64,000 nucleotides of DNA, from assembly GCA_039619475.1 (NCBI GenBank), contig CM077115.1, positions 145,580,274 through 145,644,273 on the forward strand, in the 5' to 3' direction. This stretch comes from Icerya purchasi (taxonomy: Eukaryota; Arthropoda; Insecta; Hemiptera; Monophlebidae). A program made the position numbers and the translations under genes. Every line of letters begins with the position of its first letter. The first letter of the stretch is position 1. The notes beneath the pieces are model-generated. The model saw only the letters and a program-made list of their open reading frames with translations. It did not search any database and had not been told where the DNA came from. Positions 1 through 11,714 of this stretch are shown piece after piece.

Positions 1-811
1 GCGACGTCTTGTTTCCGTGTGTTACTCGGGTTTCCTTCTCTTTTCAATCGTTTTTTTTCAGCCGAATACGAATCAGGCCCGAAAATGAATATAACTTAAT
101 TTGTTAATTATTCCAATTTGCCGACGGGGTACGACATTTTTAATCATTTAAGCAAGATAATATTTTAAAGTAAGTTAAACAGTTTACATCACAAATAATA
201 ATAATTGCAGCGAATAAAATGATGAGTGATTTTAAAACTTGATTAAACCCGGTTTTTACAATTCTTAATAAATTACCGGACAAAATTAATAATCCGGCAA
301 TACAAGTACCTCATTAGCCATCAGGTTGTAGAACTACTATGATGGTATTATACCCAGATTATACAAACTCGGATTATTTCTCTGTCGACGTAGGAAAGAC
401 GCTGTCTCACTATGCGAAACCCACCTAATTACTCTAGATTTAAATCTGAACGGTTATACAAATTACCGCGCCCCAAACCGTGATGGAAGAGCTCATAGTG
501 GCGCCGTTGTTTTAATTAGATCTTGCTTGAAGTACTGCTTAAAGCACATCTAAGCAACTTACGCCTATCCATCAGTGGCTACCGATTTAAATACTGCACG
601 TTTTAATTACAAAATAACAACGATATACTGCCATCGAAATGTGGTCTTACAGAAAGAAAGATTAGAAACTGTTTTTGTTCAATTGGGAAATAAAATTAAT
701 CAATACAATCAACTTTGGAATTTATGCAGGAAGAATGATCAAACGACTAATTTCTCTGAAAGCAGTTCCAACTTAATTTATAAAGGTCGTGTAGCAAGTG
801 TTTCATTCTTA

Positions 812-842
<31 letters not shown>

Positions 843-2690
843 TATTTAATGGCGTTTGCAGTTATACAATCCCCCCTGATTATTATCTGTTTTTCGGAGT
901 CAGTTCTGCAAGGAGGAGTATGCAGTTAGAATAATTGATAACAGCGTTGATTGGAAAATAAATTTAAAAAACAACTGGATATTTTACTATTAATTTAAAC
1001 ATTAAAAGTACCCGCGCTATCGGTTAAAACCTTTACGGAAAATGTACAGGATCACTTCCGCTAGAATTCAATGTCTACAGATTTTACGTAAAACTTCCGA
1101 TAAGTCTTTATTCAATGTTTCTATTTAGACGGTAAATGGAACATTAAAAAAAGTAATATAATTATCTCCGTAATTAATTACGCTGTAGCATTAGCCATTG
1201 CAGGAACGATAGATATATCGGATTTGTTTCCTCACTAAATCCGGAAGATTACGAAAAAGTACAAGATCAACAACCGAAATAAGTCGTATCTTATAAGAAA
1301 AGTGAACCATTAATATTCGATTTTAACTTTTTCGTCCACGGTATTTTCCACATTCTTCTGTAGCACCACATCTCTATTTACTTTTAAATAATTTTATTAC
1401 GAACGCTGAAGGCTAAGTGTTCGCCGATAGAAATGTTATGCTAATAATTTATATGCTCCTCGCATTCAATCAGCGCTCGCTTATAATATAAAATCGGTAA
1501 CTTCAAAAAGAGTTATTTCTTAAAGAAAAAAAAAGTTTTCTCATTACACAACTTGCGAACACTGAGCTTTACCGCTATCTGACGTCACGAAACTTCAACA
1601 TGAAATGCACCATCCGGATTGATTTTGACTAATTTCATTTGCACTGCTAATTGAATTTTAGTTCAAGTTTTCGTAATTGTCACAAAGTTAATGTTTTATA
1701 TCGGTGTAAAAAATTCATCGCGAACGAACGTTTCGTGTTTTTCTTTCTCTTTCCTTAAATAGAAACAAGAAAACTGTAGTTGGGAGAAATTTTTGCTTTG
1801 ATTTGACGATTTTTTCAGAAATACATTTTTGTTGACAAAAAAAATACTAGATGAGTGTTTATGTAATTTTTAGTCATTACATGGGCGAAAAAAAGTATAG
1901 AAAATTGCTGACAGATTAATTTAGTGTAGAAAAATTTTGCGCAGACATTTTTAATTGTTTTATCTGGAATTAATTAAAAACGGCAATGAGAGGAAACTTA
2001 GAACGCGCCAACGCTATAAATTAAATCGACTTTTAGATAAGGCGGGGAGGAAACATGGTGTTGTTTCGGAAACAGCGAAGACGAAACGTCACGTGATTCA
2101 TGTATGCAAGAAATCGTTGTTTAATGAAATCATAATTTTGTCTAACGGCTGTTAATGGCTTTCAACACTGCATATGATGACGCGTTTAATACTTTACAAA
2201 AAGAGTCGCCGCCTAAGTGTACAATATAAGAATATACCATTTTTGAAAAATTTATTTTTTACACAACGTAGTACAATAGTTTTTCATTTTTGAACCGAAT
2301 TTTACCATTAATAATATTTCGACTTATAATAATATCGTCGTGTGGAATTTTCTGGAAAAAAAATATTCTAAACTATGTTTAAGTAAAGGAAGTTCCATAT
2401 ATCCTTCTTTTTTTTTTTTTTTTTGGCCCATCTTTCGTTTTTTAGATCTAATTGCCTGTCCCTTCTTGTAGTTTAACATCAGCAGTTTTCAAAAAAAAAA
2501 AAAAAAACATATAACGCCTTACATTCGAAAGAAACTGGCTCCTTTACTATTTAGTATACAGATATCGGCAATGTGGGGAAAATTTATTTAAAATTCCTTT
2601 CACCGATTCTTCTCTTTCTCTTTTATATCTCTCACACTGGGCCATACTATATGTTCGATCGCTTTCCAATCCGCATTCATTACAGTTATT
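1..2690. other. AT-rich stretch without a supported gene
   Basis: I see no recognisable coding domain, RNA gene or complete transposon here. The stretch has A-runs near 814-838 and 2492-2507 and a T-run near 2408-2424, which may be old retroposon tails. Short reading frames exist on both strands but none shows a known motif. Confidence 0.5.
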
Positions 2691-2743
2691 ATTATTTATT
2701 ATTCCTAATCTTGTGCGCTTTCGCCAATGTTATTTAATTTGTA

Positions 2744-3160
2744 TTGGAAGGTGATATTTGCACAGGCTTTAGACACAAAAAAATAAGAATTGGAGGAGAA
2801 AAAATTGCAGTGATACGTTTTGCTGATGATATTGCACTGTTGGTGGGGAGTATTGAAGACCTACAGGGGCTACTGAATTCAATTGCCCTCGAAAGTGGAA
2901 AAAAAGGACTCAGCATAAACAGATCCGGTACTATTGATCATAATTGAAAAACGTAAAACTAATTTCTTCGGACATTTCATGAGAGGACCGACACATATCC
3001 ACCTTCTGCACACAATTATGATGGGAGCGGTAGAAGGGAAAAGGGGACGAGGAAGAAGAAGGATTTCTTGGCTCCAAAATATTAAGAAATGGTCTGGAAT
3101 TACAAAAGTAGGAGAATTGTTCCAGATTGCAAGAAATCGAGACGCATTTCGTTAAATAGG
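2744..3160 (+). pseudogene. LINE reverse transcriptase fragment (FADD box plus C-terminal tail)
   Basis: This is a decayed piece of a non-LTR retrotransposon polyprotein. The first frame (2744-2947) contains the RT catalytic box as IRFADDIALLVG, followed by residues resembling the RT region after the active site. A second frame (2934-3155) carries the common LINE C-terminal pattern: a GHFMR-like motif, then EGKRGRGRRRISWLQNIKKW, then an AxNRDxFR-like end. The two pieces are directly adjacent and in different frames, so the region between the catalytic box and the C-terminus has been deleted and frameshifted. In a living element the protein would nick target DNA and reverse transcribe its own RNA. 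No poly(A) tail or TSD could be fixed. The type is the endonuclease-reverse transcriptase kind common in insects; the clade is not certain. Confidence 0.75.
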
Positions 3161-3422
3161 TGAATCCATGAACAGCGGTTAAGATATACCCGAATCGTGT
3201 TGCACGAAAAAAAGGAAGGAGAATCTTGCCAAATGTAATGTCGTCCGGTGATGGCCCAATCTTATACGACATATTGTACAGATATAATCTCGCTTCAAAC
3301 TTTTTCCCTTAAATCAAGGATGATCCTTCTCTATTTTGCTCTCTTAATAGAGTAATATATTTCCCCTTTTATTTCGCCCCTGTTTTTATACTCTGCGCTT
3401 CGCCATCTAGCTAAATTTTCTC

Positions 3423-3722
3423 TTATATATGTATCCTATATAAGGAACATATTCCACCCCTGTTTTTATATTCCCCCCTCCTTTTACATAAATTGTCTAT
3501 TATTTCATTTTCCTCAATTCCTCTGTACGCGGAGATCCACTTAAATTCGTCTATGTCGTTTTGTTTATATAATCTCATCACCAATTTTCTAATTTTTATT
3601 TCAATATTATACGCTTTATTTGGGTTTGTATCTTGCAATTTAATTAAACTGACCCGCGAATCTGATAGGATGAAAATTTTCTTATTTTGTCGGTTTCTCA
3701 GAAATTCCAGTGCTAGGAATTA
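3423..3722 (-). pseudogene. RNase H domain fragment of a LINE
   Basis: Read on the minus strand, the frame shows an RNase H1-type fold signature as found in the C-terminal half of I/Jockey-type non-LTR elements. An upstream ALEFLRN segment leads to FILSDSRVSLIKL, which holds the catalytic SDS aspartate region. About 40 residues later comes FKWISAYRGIEENEIIDNLC, the degenerate equivalent of the usual WIPGHxGIxGNExAD box. The frame is open for about 100 codons without an RT next to it, and the plus-strand LINE piece just upstream has the opposite orientation, so this is a separate truncated insertion. RNase H removes the RNA strand of the RNA-DNA hybrid during retrotransposition. The first GH pair of the last box is lost, which fits a dead copy. 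Confidence 0.6.
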
Positions 3723-4333
3723 AAGTCACATAATAAACGAGGTCCCAGCCTATGTGAGCCTATAAACTCTGTTAATCCGTAGATTACTAAAAACCAGCCA
3801 AATATATGCCTCTTGCCTTGTATCTATCAGTGTATAAATGTTCCATATATATCGCTAATGAGGTATCGCGGATTGTGAAGTTAAACTTTGCATAATGGCA
3901 TTAAGCCCAGCGCAATACTAATAAGAGTAGAGGGGCAGTTCCTATCTACTTTTGGATTATCCGCCTTTACTTACTGTTAATATTTCTTCTAAACTGCATC
4001 TTTAACAATAATAAAATGGACGCACTACTCGCATAAATAAACTCCCCTCCTTCCTTTTATTATAAATTGCATAATTTTTAATTACATGTTTAAACAACGG
4101 CGAAATTCAATTATTAATTCTTATACATTACAAAATTATCGGTATATAATGCTGTAATCTAGATTAGAAATAAAATTTCTGTATTTAGCAGATATTTTGT
4201 TGTTCCCCTGTCATGACTGCTCGCTCCCTATATATTTAAAATATTTTTATCTGCAACGCCAATTTCATCAGGTTCACTTTCATTGTCATTATCTCTCTCT
4301 TCTTCCTTAAACCCCCGAAAGGGCGTAGTGATG
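3723..4333. other. Unassigned AT-rich spacer
   Basis: No gene or clear repeat was recognised between the RNase H fragment and the next LINE relic. A short C-rich patch at 4310-4325 may belong to the 3' UTR of the minus-strand LINE that ends at 4334. Confidence 0.4.
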
Positions 4334-4901
4334 TTATGAAACAGCCGCGTTCGTCACCATCCTCCATGCTAACCTATCTTGAGCCGTCATCAACGCCTCA
4401 TTCAGGCTTAAGCCAATTAAAGATTTTAGTTGATCAGTCCAACGCGTTCTGGGTCTTCCTCTTTTTCTTTCTACCATTGATTTTTCCGGTTATTACCAGG
4501 CGTTGTAATGAATTTGTATCTCGCGCCACATGTCCGAAAAAACCCAAAAATCTTTTCCTAATCCTGCTGGATAGACGCATTTGTACATTCAATTTATTGA
4601 GGACATATTCGTTGGTTTTTCGGTCTAGCCACGATATTCCTAATAGTCTTCTATATGCCCAGGTTTCAAACCCGTTAATTCTGCTGATGCATTCAGCGGT
4701 AAGGGACCAGGTTTCACAGGCGTAGGTGGCGATAGAAAAAACTAGACTATTTAGTAAATTTATCTTTGTATTTAATGACAGTGCTTTATCCTTCCATATC
4801 TTTGACAATCTGGTTACAGCACTGCGCGCTAGTGTTAGTCTGCGCTTTATGTCTGGTCGACAGTTTCCGTTCTTTGTTAAAATTGAACCAAGATATATCA
4901 T
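4334..4901 (-). pseudogene. LINE reverse transcriptase C-terminal region, frameshifted
   Basis: The minus-strand frame from 4901 starts at the RT thumb with YLGSILTKNGNCRPDIKRR and continues through YACETWSL, ETWAYRRLLGISW, RFLGFFGHVAR and RKKKRKTQ. These are successive signatures of the C-terminal third of an endonuclease-reverse transcriptase LINE. The long frame stops at 4434, but a one-base shift near 4440 restores the family ending (WTDQLKSLIGLSLNEAL, then QDRLAWRMV) down to a TAA at 4334-4336. So the true C-terminus is present but out of frame. The fragment lacks the catalytic core and endonuclease. It resembles the relics at 49.0-49.5 and 50.4-50.9 kb in domain order but is clearly diverged from them. 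Confidence 0.8.
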
Positions 4902-4929
4902 TATAGATCTAGGTAATCCACATATGTAC

Positions 4930-6008
4930 TAAGGTTTACATTGTCTTATATAATTACCAGAAATTGTAGTTGACAATAATTAAAAAAATATTTCGCTGAC
5001 AAAATTAAAGTGCCTCGGTAAAAAATGATACCTTTTAAGAATGTGTGTTTACGTTTGATGTACAATTTGTTTCTGTTTTTTCCGTTGGTCGGTTCAGTTT
5101 TTAAAGTAAATTCGGATGGGAAGGGAAAAAGAAAATCGGATTTTATGTTTTTAATTTTTTTTTTTTTTCGAACAAAATACACGGGAAAAAATAGACTAAA
5201 GGGAACGTTTAGCGAAAGTTTAAACGTTTAACTTTTAAAATGGCTTGTACGCTACCTTATGAATACGAATGGTTGGCGAAAAATCTCACTAGTAATGAGC
5301 GCGCAGGGGATTCTCGTTACATTAAACAAAATTTCAACAAAGTTTAAAGCTTGTCCTAGACGCGTAAAGCTTCATTAGTATTTTCGATTTCCATTTGTTG
5401 TACGGCTACAGTGAAAATGCTGAAAGTTGCTGAGTTTATTGGTGCACACCAAAGACCGCGGTGTTAATTCTAATGCAGCATCAAGAGCCGAGAACAATCG
5501 AATTTTCTCGTTTATTCGCGTTCATTCATCCATAATTTCAAACAAATTGGGAAAAGAACGTTTAGGTTCCCCATACACCGGTAAACTGATTAACGTCCCC
5601 CCCACCAAAAAAATATCTCGTTCCTAATATCGGTTTCAAGTATTCTCGTCAAAGGGGGCTTTGTCGCTTTTTTCCTCAGGATCTTGCAAAATCCCGTACC
5701 TTATTGAAGTACAGTGAAGCTTTAATTTGCAGCTGTTTTACATTTTTTAATGCGTTGGAATGTATTGAAAATTTCTTTGAAGTGCGCACTGGGAAATAAT
5801 TATTACATTTACAACTATAATTATTTAAACAATATTCACAAATAATTAAATGAAATCAATAACAAACTATGAATAAATACGGTAAATATATCAATTTAAT
5901 TTTTTTCGAGCAAGCTTCAAGCTGAAAACAAAAATAAAAACAAGAATATAGAATTAAACTATATTCGCAAATTGAAATTTAATAAATCCCGAATTGAACA
6001 CACAGCTT
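4930..6008. other. Unassigned AT-rich spacer
   Basis: No supported gene. Short frames on both strands (for example around 5025-5231 and 5427-5627) show no known domain and look like chance open frames. The stretch ends at the left TSD copy of the LINE-A insertion. Confidence 0.4.
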
Positions 6009-6022
6009 GATTCTGTGTTCTT
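6009..6022. repeat. Left target-site duplication of LINE-A copy 1
   Basis: The 14-bp string GATTCTGTGTTCTT is repeated exactly at 7890-7903. It directly abuts the T-run that is the poly(A) tail of the minus-strand LINE. A perfect 14-bp duplication is typical of target-primed reverse transcription. Confidence 0.85.
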
Positions 6023-6237
6023 TTTTTTAACCCTCTTTTCGGCGTGTCACCAACGGATCTTCGTCCGGAAACGACACAAGGGAAAAGGATTAGTTAGATG
6101 TAGATTCGTTCAGCTATTGATAAGATAAAAGAACTAAGGATAGGAACATCAGAGATCGACGGAAACGAAAGGATATACGAAGCGCAATAAGTATCAGGGA
6201 GTTTATAACACATCGGAGCAAAAATAAGTGCGTTCGT

Positions 6238-6642
6238 TCACAGGGGATGGATATTCAAAGAAGATATGGTCAGAATCACAGACGGCTTTGTCGTCGGGAT
6301 AAGAAAACGTGAAGAAGGAAGAAGAGTATGATTGAGACGTAAACAGATAATAGAGACAATAACGGACCGGCGAAGCGAAGGAAAATGATTAGGTTGGATG
6401 GAAAAATAAAAGAAAGCTTGATTGGAAAAGGAGGAAACGTAAAAATCTGACCAAAATCTACCATGAAACTTTTTACACAGTGGGGGCAAATTAGAAGCGG
6501 GAATTTGAGTGAAATAAAAGCGGGAGGATACAGCAACCTGAGCCAAGGAATCTACCATTTCGTTACCCTCTATTCTCATATGACATGCAGATAGCATGAA
6601 GTGAGAAAAGAGTATGAATTGAGGAAATAGCTTTAAGAGCAC
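6238..6642 (-). pseudogene. LINE-A RNase H and C-terminal remnant
   Basis: The minus-strand frame contains HMRIEGNEMVDSLAQ, the GIxGNExADxLA box of RNase H. Next come the spacer SSFSNQAFFYFSIQPN and the terminal block LRLNHTLLPSSRF. The same order and very similar wording occurs at 54.4-54.9 kb (IEGNESADTLARS, SSFSNPDSFHLFIQPN, CRLRFGHSLLPASLFRF), so they are copies of one family. The upstream RNase H catalytic half is not readable here because of frame breaks. Confidence 0.8.
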
Positions 6643-7043
6643 ACATGGAGTCAGGGATAATTAAATATTTCGAAGAAGAACGATGGGAAGAAATATAAAT
6701 TGTGGAACGTAGAACGGCCATTAGCTCGGCCGTAAAGATAGTACAAAAAGAAGGGGGAGACGAAAAGATTAAGAGAAATTTATGCTCGGAAGGATGAAAG
6801 AAGCTTCAACTCCACTAGGTCGAACCATCCGTAAATTGGTCATGCCAGAAGGAAAACAGGATTCCATGTAACTATGGAATTCCTGTATAACTGTTGTATT
6901 GGAAAATGGATTTGGAGGAAATAGCTAAATGTAGAACACATTGGGGGGATTGGAGAGATCTACAAAATTGAAAGAAAAGTAAGGGAGATTATTATTAGAA
7001 ATTTTACAGCATAAAAAAGAATTCAGCCGCAAAGTAATGTGGG

Positions 7044-7734
7044 CTAGGATAAAAATTTTCTTGGGAGTAAAACTCCAGTTTTGCAGGGGATAAGTCCGGA
7101 GGATGGCAACGGTAAGCGTTTACACAAGAAACGATATCCTAAATAGAATCTACGGATGAAAAGGGGAGGCGAATTTGACTTAGCAAGAACTGCTGGGTTT
7201 GGAGAAGATCTAAGAGCACTAAGGCAAAGACAAATACAAGAATTTTGGAATATATCCAGCTTCGGAAGAAGTGATTCTGATGCACAGCCGTAGATAAAGG
7301 AACAGTAATCGAATTTAGAACGGATAATCGACTTGTACAAAGAAATTAGGAGAAAAGGACCGCCTCCCTATTTTGTTGGAGAAAAAGCTTTCAGTAGGTT
7401 CAGTCTTTTAAGGGGGCAGAAGAGGAAAGGAAATTAATATGTTCGTAAAAGGGGACAGACGACTGTTAAGGAATACGCCGAGACGGCAAAAGCAATTCTT
7501 ACGAGGGATAAGTTTGTAGTTTAAAGGATGCAGAGACTAAAGCGGGATTTAAAAGACGAAGAGAAAAGAGACTATACAAGAAAATTTTAAAGGGGAGGTA
7601 GAAAAGTTCAAAGGGGAAAGAGATTGTTCCAAAGTAGCTAGAGACGAATTGACACTTTCGTTTGCATTTAGAATATCACGGGATGAGGAAAAGAAAAGAA
7701 TGTCATCGGCAAAAAATAAGGAAGAGGAGTTCAT
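7044..7734 (-). pseudogene. LINE-A reverse transcriptase remnant
   Basis: Two broken frames together represent the second half of an RT domain. The upstream frame has SSLFFADDILFFSSS, with the catalytic aspartate pair. The downstream frame has MYKSIIRSKFDYCSFIYG, the YKxLIRSKLDYG signature of Jockey/I-type LINEs, followed by LPKLDIFQNSCICLCL and LRSSPNPAVLAKSNSPPL, the region where the consensus reads LGAFRTSPVxSLxxExGxPPL. The gap between the frames (7341-7548) is frameshifted. The domain would copy LINE RNA into DNA at the nicked target; here it is inactive. Confidence 0.8.
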
Positions 7735-7889
7735 AGAAAGAGAAGCAACAGAAATATAGTGTAAATATTAAAAAAGAGTAACACTAACACAGGATCCTTG
7801 TGGAAGACCAGGTGAAAATTTAACATCAGGTTAATAATGGGGGAAGAGAAATGCGTCGGGATGTTAATTGCTACCATTCTATCTCGAAG

Positions 7890-7903
7890 GATTCTGTGTT
7901 CTT
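7890..7903. repeat. Right target-site duplication of LINE-A copy 1
   Basis: Exact repeat of the 14 bp at 6009-6022. It marks the truncated 5' junction of the minus-strand LINE. Confidence 0.85.
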
Positions 7904-8200
7904 AAACAACGTTATTAAAAAATTCGATATATTTTTATATATTCATTTATCGTTTATTATTGGTATATATTTAATTTTCTTACTTCTAATTGTGATAGAT
8001 ATGATTAAAAGTATTATAAGCAATATTCAGTTTGTTAATGCAATGTAAGAAACGAATCGGTAATCAAAATGTTTGTTTCTATAATTTTACAATGTTCATA
8101 ATGAACTACACGGAAGTTTTTTTTTTTTTTTTTTTTTATGTTTATGCATATGAAAACATGATTAAGATAGTCATTTGAAATTTTACAGGCGTATAACTGC

Positions 8201-8770
8201 TATTGTTGTTAAAACTGAATACGAGAATATAACTTCGTTGAATAAAGTTGTTTATTTGACAAAACGAACAAACGAAAACGGAAGTTCGCGATACGAAAAA
8301 ATAGGTTCATCACTTCGATTAAGCAAGTAACACTAAATCCGAAGAATGCGGTTAAATAAATTTAGCGATTCCCAAAAAGGGTTATTTAGACAATTTAACA
8401 CGCGATTACGCAACAAAATCGAACGGAAGCTCTAAAAAGGGCTATTTCAAATAAGTAAAAGCAAATAAGGAGAAAGGAGTTAAAACGAATTAATTAGAGG
8501 AAATAACGAAAACAAGAACTGGATGAATTTGAATAGAAGAAAAATAAAAGAAGGAAATCAATAAAAATGAAGTAAACGATAACGAATAAAAGTCAAAAAC
8601 TATAAAGCGAACAAAACCAGCGAACACAAAACACCGACATATCTAATCTTACTCTGCTACGACTTAAAACTTTATTGCTACAGATCTTCAATATTGATAA
8701 GGAAGCGAAACTATCCATTAAGCAATATCGCATTTCGCTTACGCTTTTCTTTAATTATTAGTTCCAAACA
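8201..8770. mobile_element. Solo LTR, copy 1 (570 bp)
   Basis: A 570-bp block that recurs in the same orientation at 37032-37586 with high similarity along its whole length. It is flanked by the 5-bp direct repeat ACTGC (8196-8200 and 8771-8775). Its ends are TATTGTTGTT at the left (the other copy has TGTTATTGTT) and TTCCAAACA at the right, so the ancestral ends were TG and CA as in LTRs. It contains an AATAAA-type signal near the left end. No gag or pol frames lie beside it and both copies have complete, independent TSDs, so each is best read as a solo LTR left after LTR-LTR recombination. A 5-bp TSD fits Ty3/gypsy, Bel-Pao or copia elements; the superfamily cannot be told from the LTR alone. 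Confidence 0.75.
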
Positions 8771-8865
8771 ACTGCGATTATTAAAATAATCAGTACAAAT
8801 CGGATGATTGTAATCGATTTGTTTTTGTGAAATATTTAATTAAAATCATCTTTCTATTCAGAGAC

Positions 8866-8945
8866 GCGGCGTAAGGCGTGGGCGACGTGGGCCACCGCCT
8901 ACGGCCTCGCGGTCTAAGGGGCCTCGCGCCTCAAAGGTTTATGCA
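8866..8945. mobile_element. Possible hAT transposon terminal fragment
   Basis: A sudden G+C-rich patch (GGCGTAAGGCGTGGGCGACG, then GGGCCACCGCC and GGGGCCTCGCGCC) stands out in AT-rich surroundings. Its wording resembles the subterminal regions of hAT elements whose ends carry GGGCCTCGC-type strings, and the hAT-type ends at 12.9 and 13.4 kb show a related GAGGCCCT. No TIR pair or TSD was found, so the assignment is tentative. Confidence 0.35.
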
Positions 8946-9989
8946 TTAGACATACTTAAAAGACATGACCGCTACGAAAAAATTTTACTCGTCATAAAAC
9001 GATGAGTATAATTAGCAACTCTTCGAACTGCCAAACTTTTTTTTTTTAGTTCAATTTCAATAAAGTACAATAGATAGATGTCGCGATATGGCGAATTTGC
9101 TCTGTTAGTCGTCGATTTATGCTCGTTTTGGGCTACCAGTAAACTAATCAAACATATAGCGATAAAAGCAACGATAAATTTCTATTTGAAAACAATCGAT
9201 TCTTTTTTCTTTCGTTGTTTAATTATTGTACTTTACAATCACAACTACGATTGACACACACTGCCATCTAGTAGTGGTATTTTTAACAAATTCTTTTGAC
9301 GTTAATGATAGTTCAGATAATCGCCCGTCTTATTTAGTTTAGCAAACGTTTACTAGCGTTGCGATGTTATCGCGGGGAATCCCATTCGTTTGTAGTTTTA
9401 TGTTAACGCTAAGTGATAAAGGAAGAACTGTTTTATGTTCAGAGCTTTTAAATTTCTTTTTTTGATGTGAAGGAAACAATGGTATACCCACTTATTTATT
9501 AAGAAATAATTACTCGAACTTTTTATAGATTTCTCCTTAGAAATTATACGATATTACATTATTAATTTGATCTACCTACAGGTATAACATCTTCATTATA
9601 TTACATTACTTGAGTCAATTTCTTATAAATTCATTGTGGGCATGTTTAGTAGATTTTACAATAATTATTATTAGACAAATGTTATTATTGTTGTTTTTTG
9701 TTTACAGGTTACAGATACAATATACGACTTTCTTATTTTAACATATCAGGCCTCCGCCCTAAGAGAGAAAGAGATGTCGGGAGGAAATGGGAATCTGGAT
9801 CAGTAAAGAGAAAAAGAAAATCTGAAAGAGCTGTGTATCAAACCAGGTTTTAAGTTCAGCTATGATGATGTTTCTCAATAAAACTGCATCTGGGAGCATG
9901 GAACCATATCTCTCTTCGACTTCTAAAGAACATAGAGTCACGTCCGAGACTCCGTTGAATTTGGAACTGTGTTGACGTTGAGCAATATA
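8946..9989. other. Unassigned spacer
   Basis: No supported gene. A minus-strand open frame at 9759-10025 has no recognised domain and runs into the terminal repeat of the Tc1-like element, so it is not taken as a gene. Confidence 0.4.
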
Positions 9990-11613
9990 CAGTGACTCCC
10001 AAAAAGATCCGCACAAGTAAGACAATTCGTTTTTTTACACTGTGGAGACAATAAAAAACGCAATGAAAATTTTAAAAAAACTTTTATTAATAGTATAACA
10101 TCACAGTCGTACAGATCGCATAATAAGAAAAAAAGATATCGAGAAAAATACCAAAAAAAGTAAGTTATATAAAAAAAAAATGAAAAAAATCATCGTTCAA
10201 AAAGAACCGCACAAAATCGAAAACGCGAGGAAAAAAAGCGAAACGTACTAGAAATTTAAGTTAAAAAACTAACTCAATATTTCGTTGAGTATCCGTTTTG
10301 GTCAATGACGCATTGTAACCTGTTTGACATACTACTTACAAATTTACCTAAGTATTCTTTGTCCAGTTTTATCCACTCCTCGTCAATTCTTTTCTTCAGC
10401 TCTGCTTTAGAAATAACCGGCGTCTGATGAACTCGACGGTCCAATTCATCCCACAAGTTTTCAATAATATTTAGATCCGGTGATTGAGGAGGAGGATGGA
10501 TCACTTTTGGGCACCGGTAGAGCTGCCATTCTTGTACAATGCGAACTCGATGTTCAGGATCATTGTCCTCATAATATTTAAACGAGTGCAAGATACCCAT
10601 TGTCGCGGCACTTTTGTGCAAATTGGCTTTCGAAAGCTCCAAATATCGACGCGAATCTAGAATTCCATCGATAAATACTAATTCGCTTAAACCATGGGCT
10701 GATACGCCCCGTGCAAAACCATCACTCCGCCACCACCGTGCTTTATTGTAGGTTTCAGATTACAGGGATTCATTTCTTCATTTGGCCTACGTCAGACCAT
10801 ACAATGTCCATCTGAACTAAAAACATTAAATTTACTTTCGTCAGCGAATATGACGTCCTCCTAATAAGTATCAGGCTTTGAAACGTATTCCTTCGCGAAC
10901 TGTAAACGTTTGCGCCGATTCACTTCGCTGATAAAATATTTTCATCGTGCAGCACGTCTTTTGTATCCAGCATTTCTTATAGTTTTTGTCGTACCGTTTC
11001 ACATCCGACTTTTTTCTCACATTCACTGGCAATCTTCGGAGCACTCAATCTGGCATTTTGCTTTATTTTATGGACGATCAGGCGTTCCTCGTGCGACGTT
11101 AGAATCTTTGGACGACCAGGACTATGCTTTAATTCCATTCTATTTTCGTGTTTATATCGCTTTAGAATGTCGTATACGGTTCGACGTTTCATATTTAAGA
11201 TCGTACATATTTCTCATATAGACTTACCCTTCGTATGATTCCAAATTACTAATTGGATCTTCTCCGTAAACGTGTATTTGGCCATTTTGCATTCATACAG
11301 AGAGCACTTTAATGGAATGTACAAAAACACCACACGATTAACAACACAAATGCACCGGCACTTGTTTTTTTGCGCGAACGTAGCGCATTTTGATTATTAC
11401 AAGCTATCTGCGATACACCTGTGAGTTACCCCCGTTCCTGTTGTGCTACAATGCACGGGTTTTCCCATCTAACATAATAGTGCGGATCTTTTTGATTTTT
11501 TTGATTTTTTTACATAAATTGCTCTTTTTTGGTATTTTTCTCACAATGGTTTTTTTCTTATTATGCGATCTGTATGACTGTGATGTTGTACTATTAATAA
11601 AGTATTTTTTACA
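9990..11613 (-). mobile_element. Decayed Tc1-like transposon with a broken transposase
   Basis: The left end starts CAGTGACTCCC right after a TA dinucleotide (9988-9989), as expected for Tc1/mariner insertion. About 137 bp of the left repeat (10079-10215) is matched in inverse orientation at 11483-11612, including a shared stretch around ACAGATCGCATAATAAG. The outermost roughly 90 bp of the right repeat is missing and the next recognisable DNA is a hAT relic, so the right end is truncated. The string AAAAAGATCCGCACA occurs at the outer left end and, with small changes, at the inner edges of both repeats, suggesting an inverted-repeat/direct-repeat (IR/DR) layout. The element is a relative, not a copy, of the intact one at 21.4-23.1 kb. 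Confidence 0.8.
10274..11285 (-). pseudogene. Tc1-like DD34E transposase pseudogene
   Basis: A minus-strand transposase gene starts at an ATG at 11285 (MAKYTFTEKIQLVIWN) and ends at the stop after GYSTKY at 10274. A stop codon interrupts it about 20 codons later; then an open piece (11192-10977) carries the helix-turn-helix region (RTVYDILKRYKHENR) and GRPKIL. A broken middle part still shows IFADESKFNVF around the first catalytic aspartate (near 10.83 kb). The last frame (10642-10274) has YYEDNDPEHRV with the second aspartate and PPPQSPDLNIIENLWDELD with the catalytic glutamate. Exactly 34 residues separate that aspartate and glutamate. In life the enzyme cuts and pastes the element at TA sites. 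At least two frameshifts and one stop make it dead. Confidence 0.85.
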
Positions 11614-11714
11614 CACTGCGGTTATCATAACTGGAATCTGCTGCTGTTGGTAGACGTGACTAATTCTTCTGCGGCAGCAAAAACCTCTTTTTGATTTTAT
11701 TCAGAGAATTTATT

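Larger units (their letters stand above)
6023..7889 (-). mobile_element. 5'-truncated LINE-A retrotransposon copy 1
   Basis: A minus-strand non-LTR retrotransposon bounded by the exact 14-bp TSD described at its two ends. Its 3' end is the T-run at 6021-6028 on the plus strand, i.e. a short poly(A) tail. Reading 5' to 3' on the minus strand it carries an RT catalytic FADD frame (about 7734-7549), an RT C-terminal frame (7340-7044), an RNase H frame (6642-6400) and the family C-terminal motif (LRLNHTLLPSSRF). The 5' end is cut inside RT, so the endonuclease and any promoter are missing. Several frame breaks make it non-functional. The same C-terminal block recurs at 34.1, 53.3, 54.4 and 62.8 kb, which defines one repeated family in this window. 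Confidence 0.85.

Noticed and set aside
9759..10025. 88-codon minus-strand frame
   Set aside because: No domain recognised and its first part lies inside the terminal repeat of the Tc1-like element.
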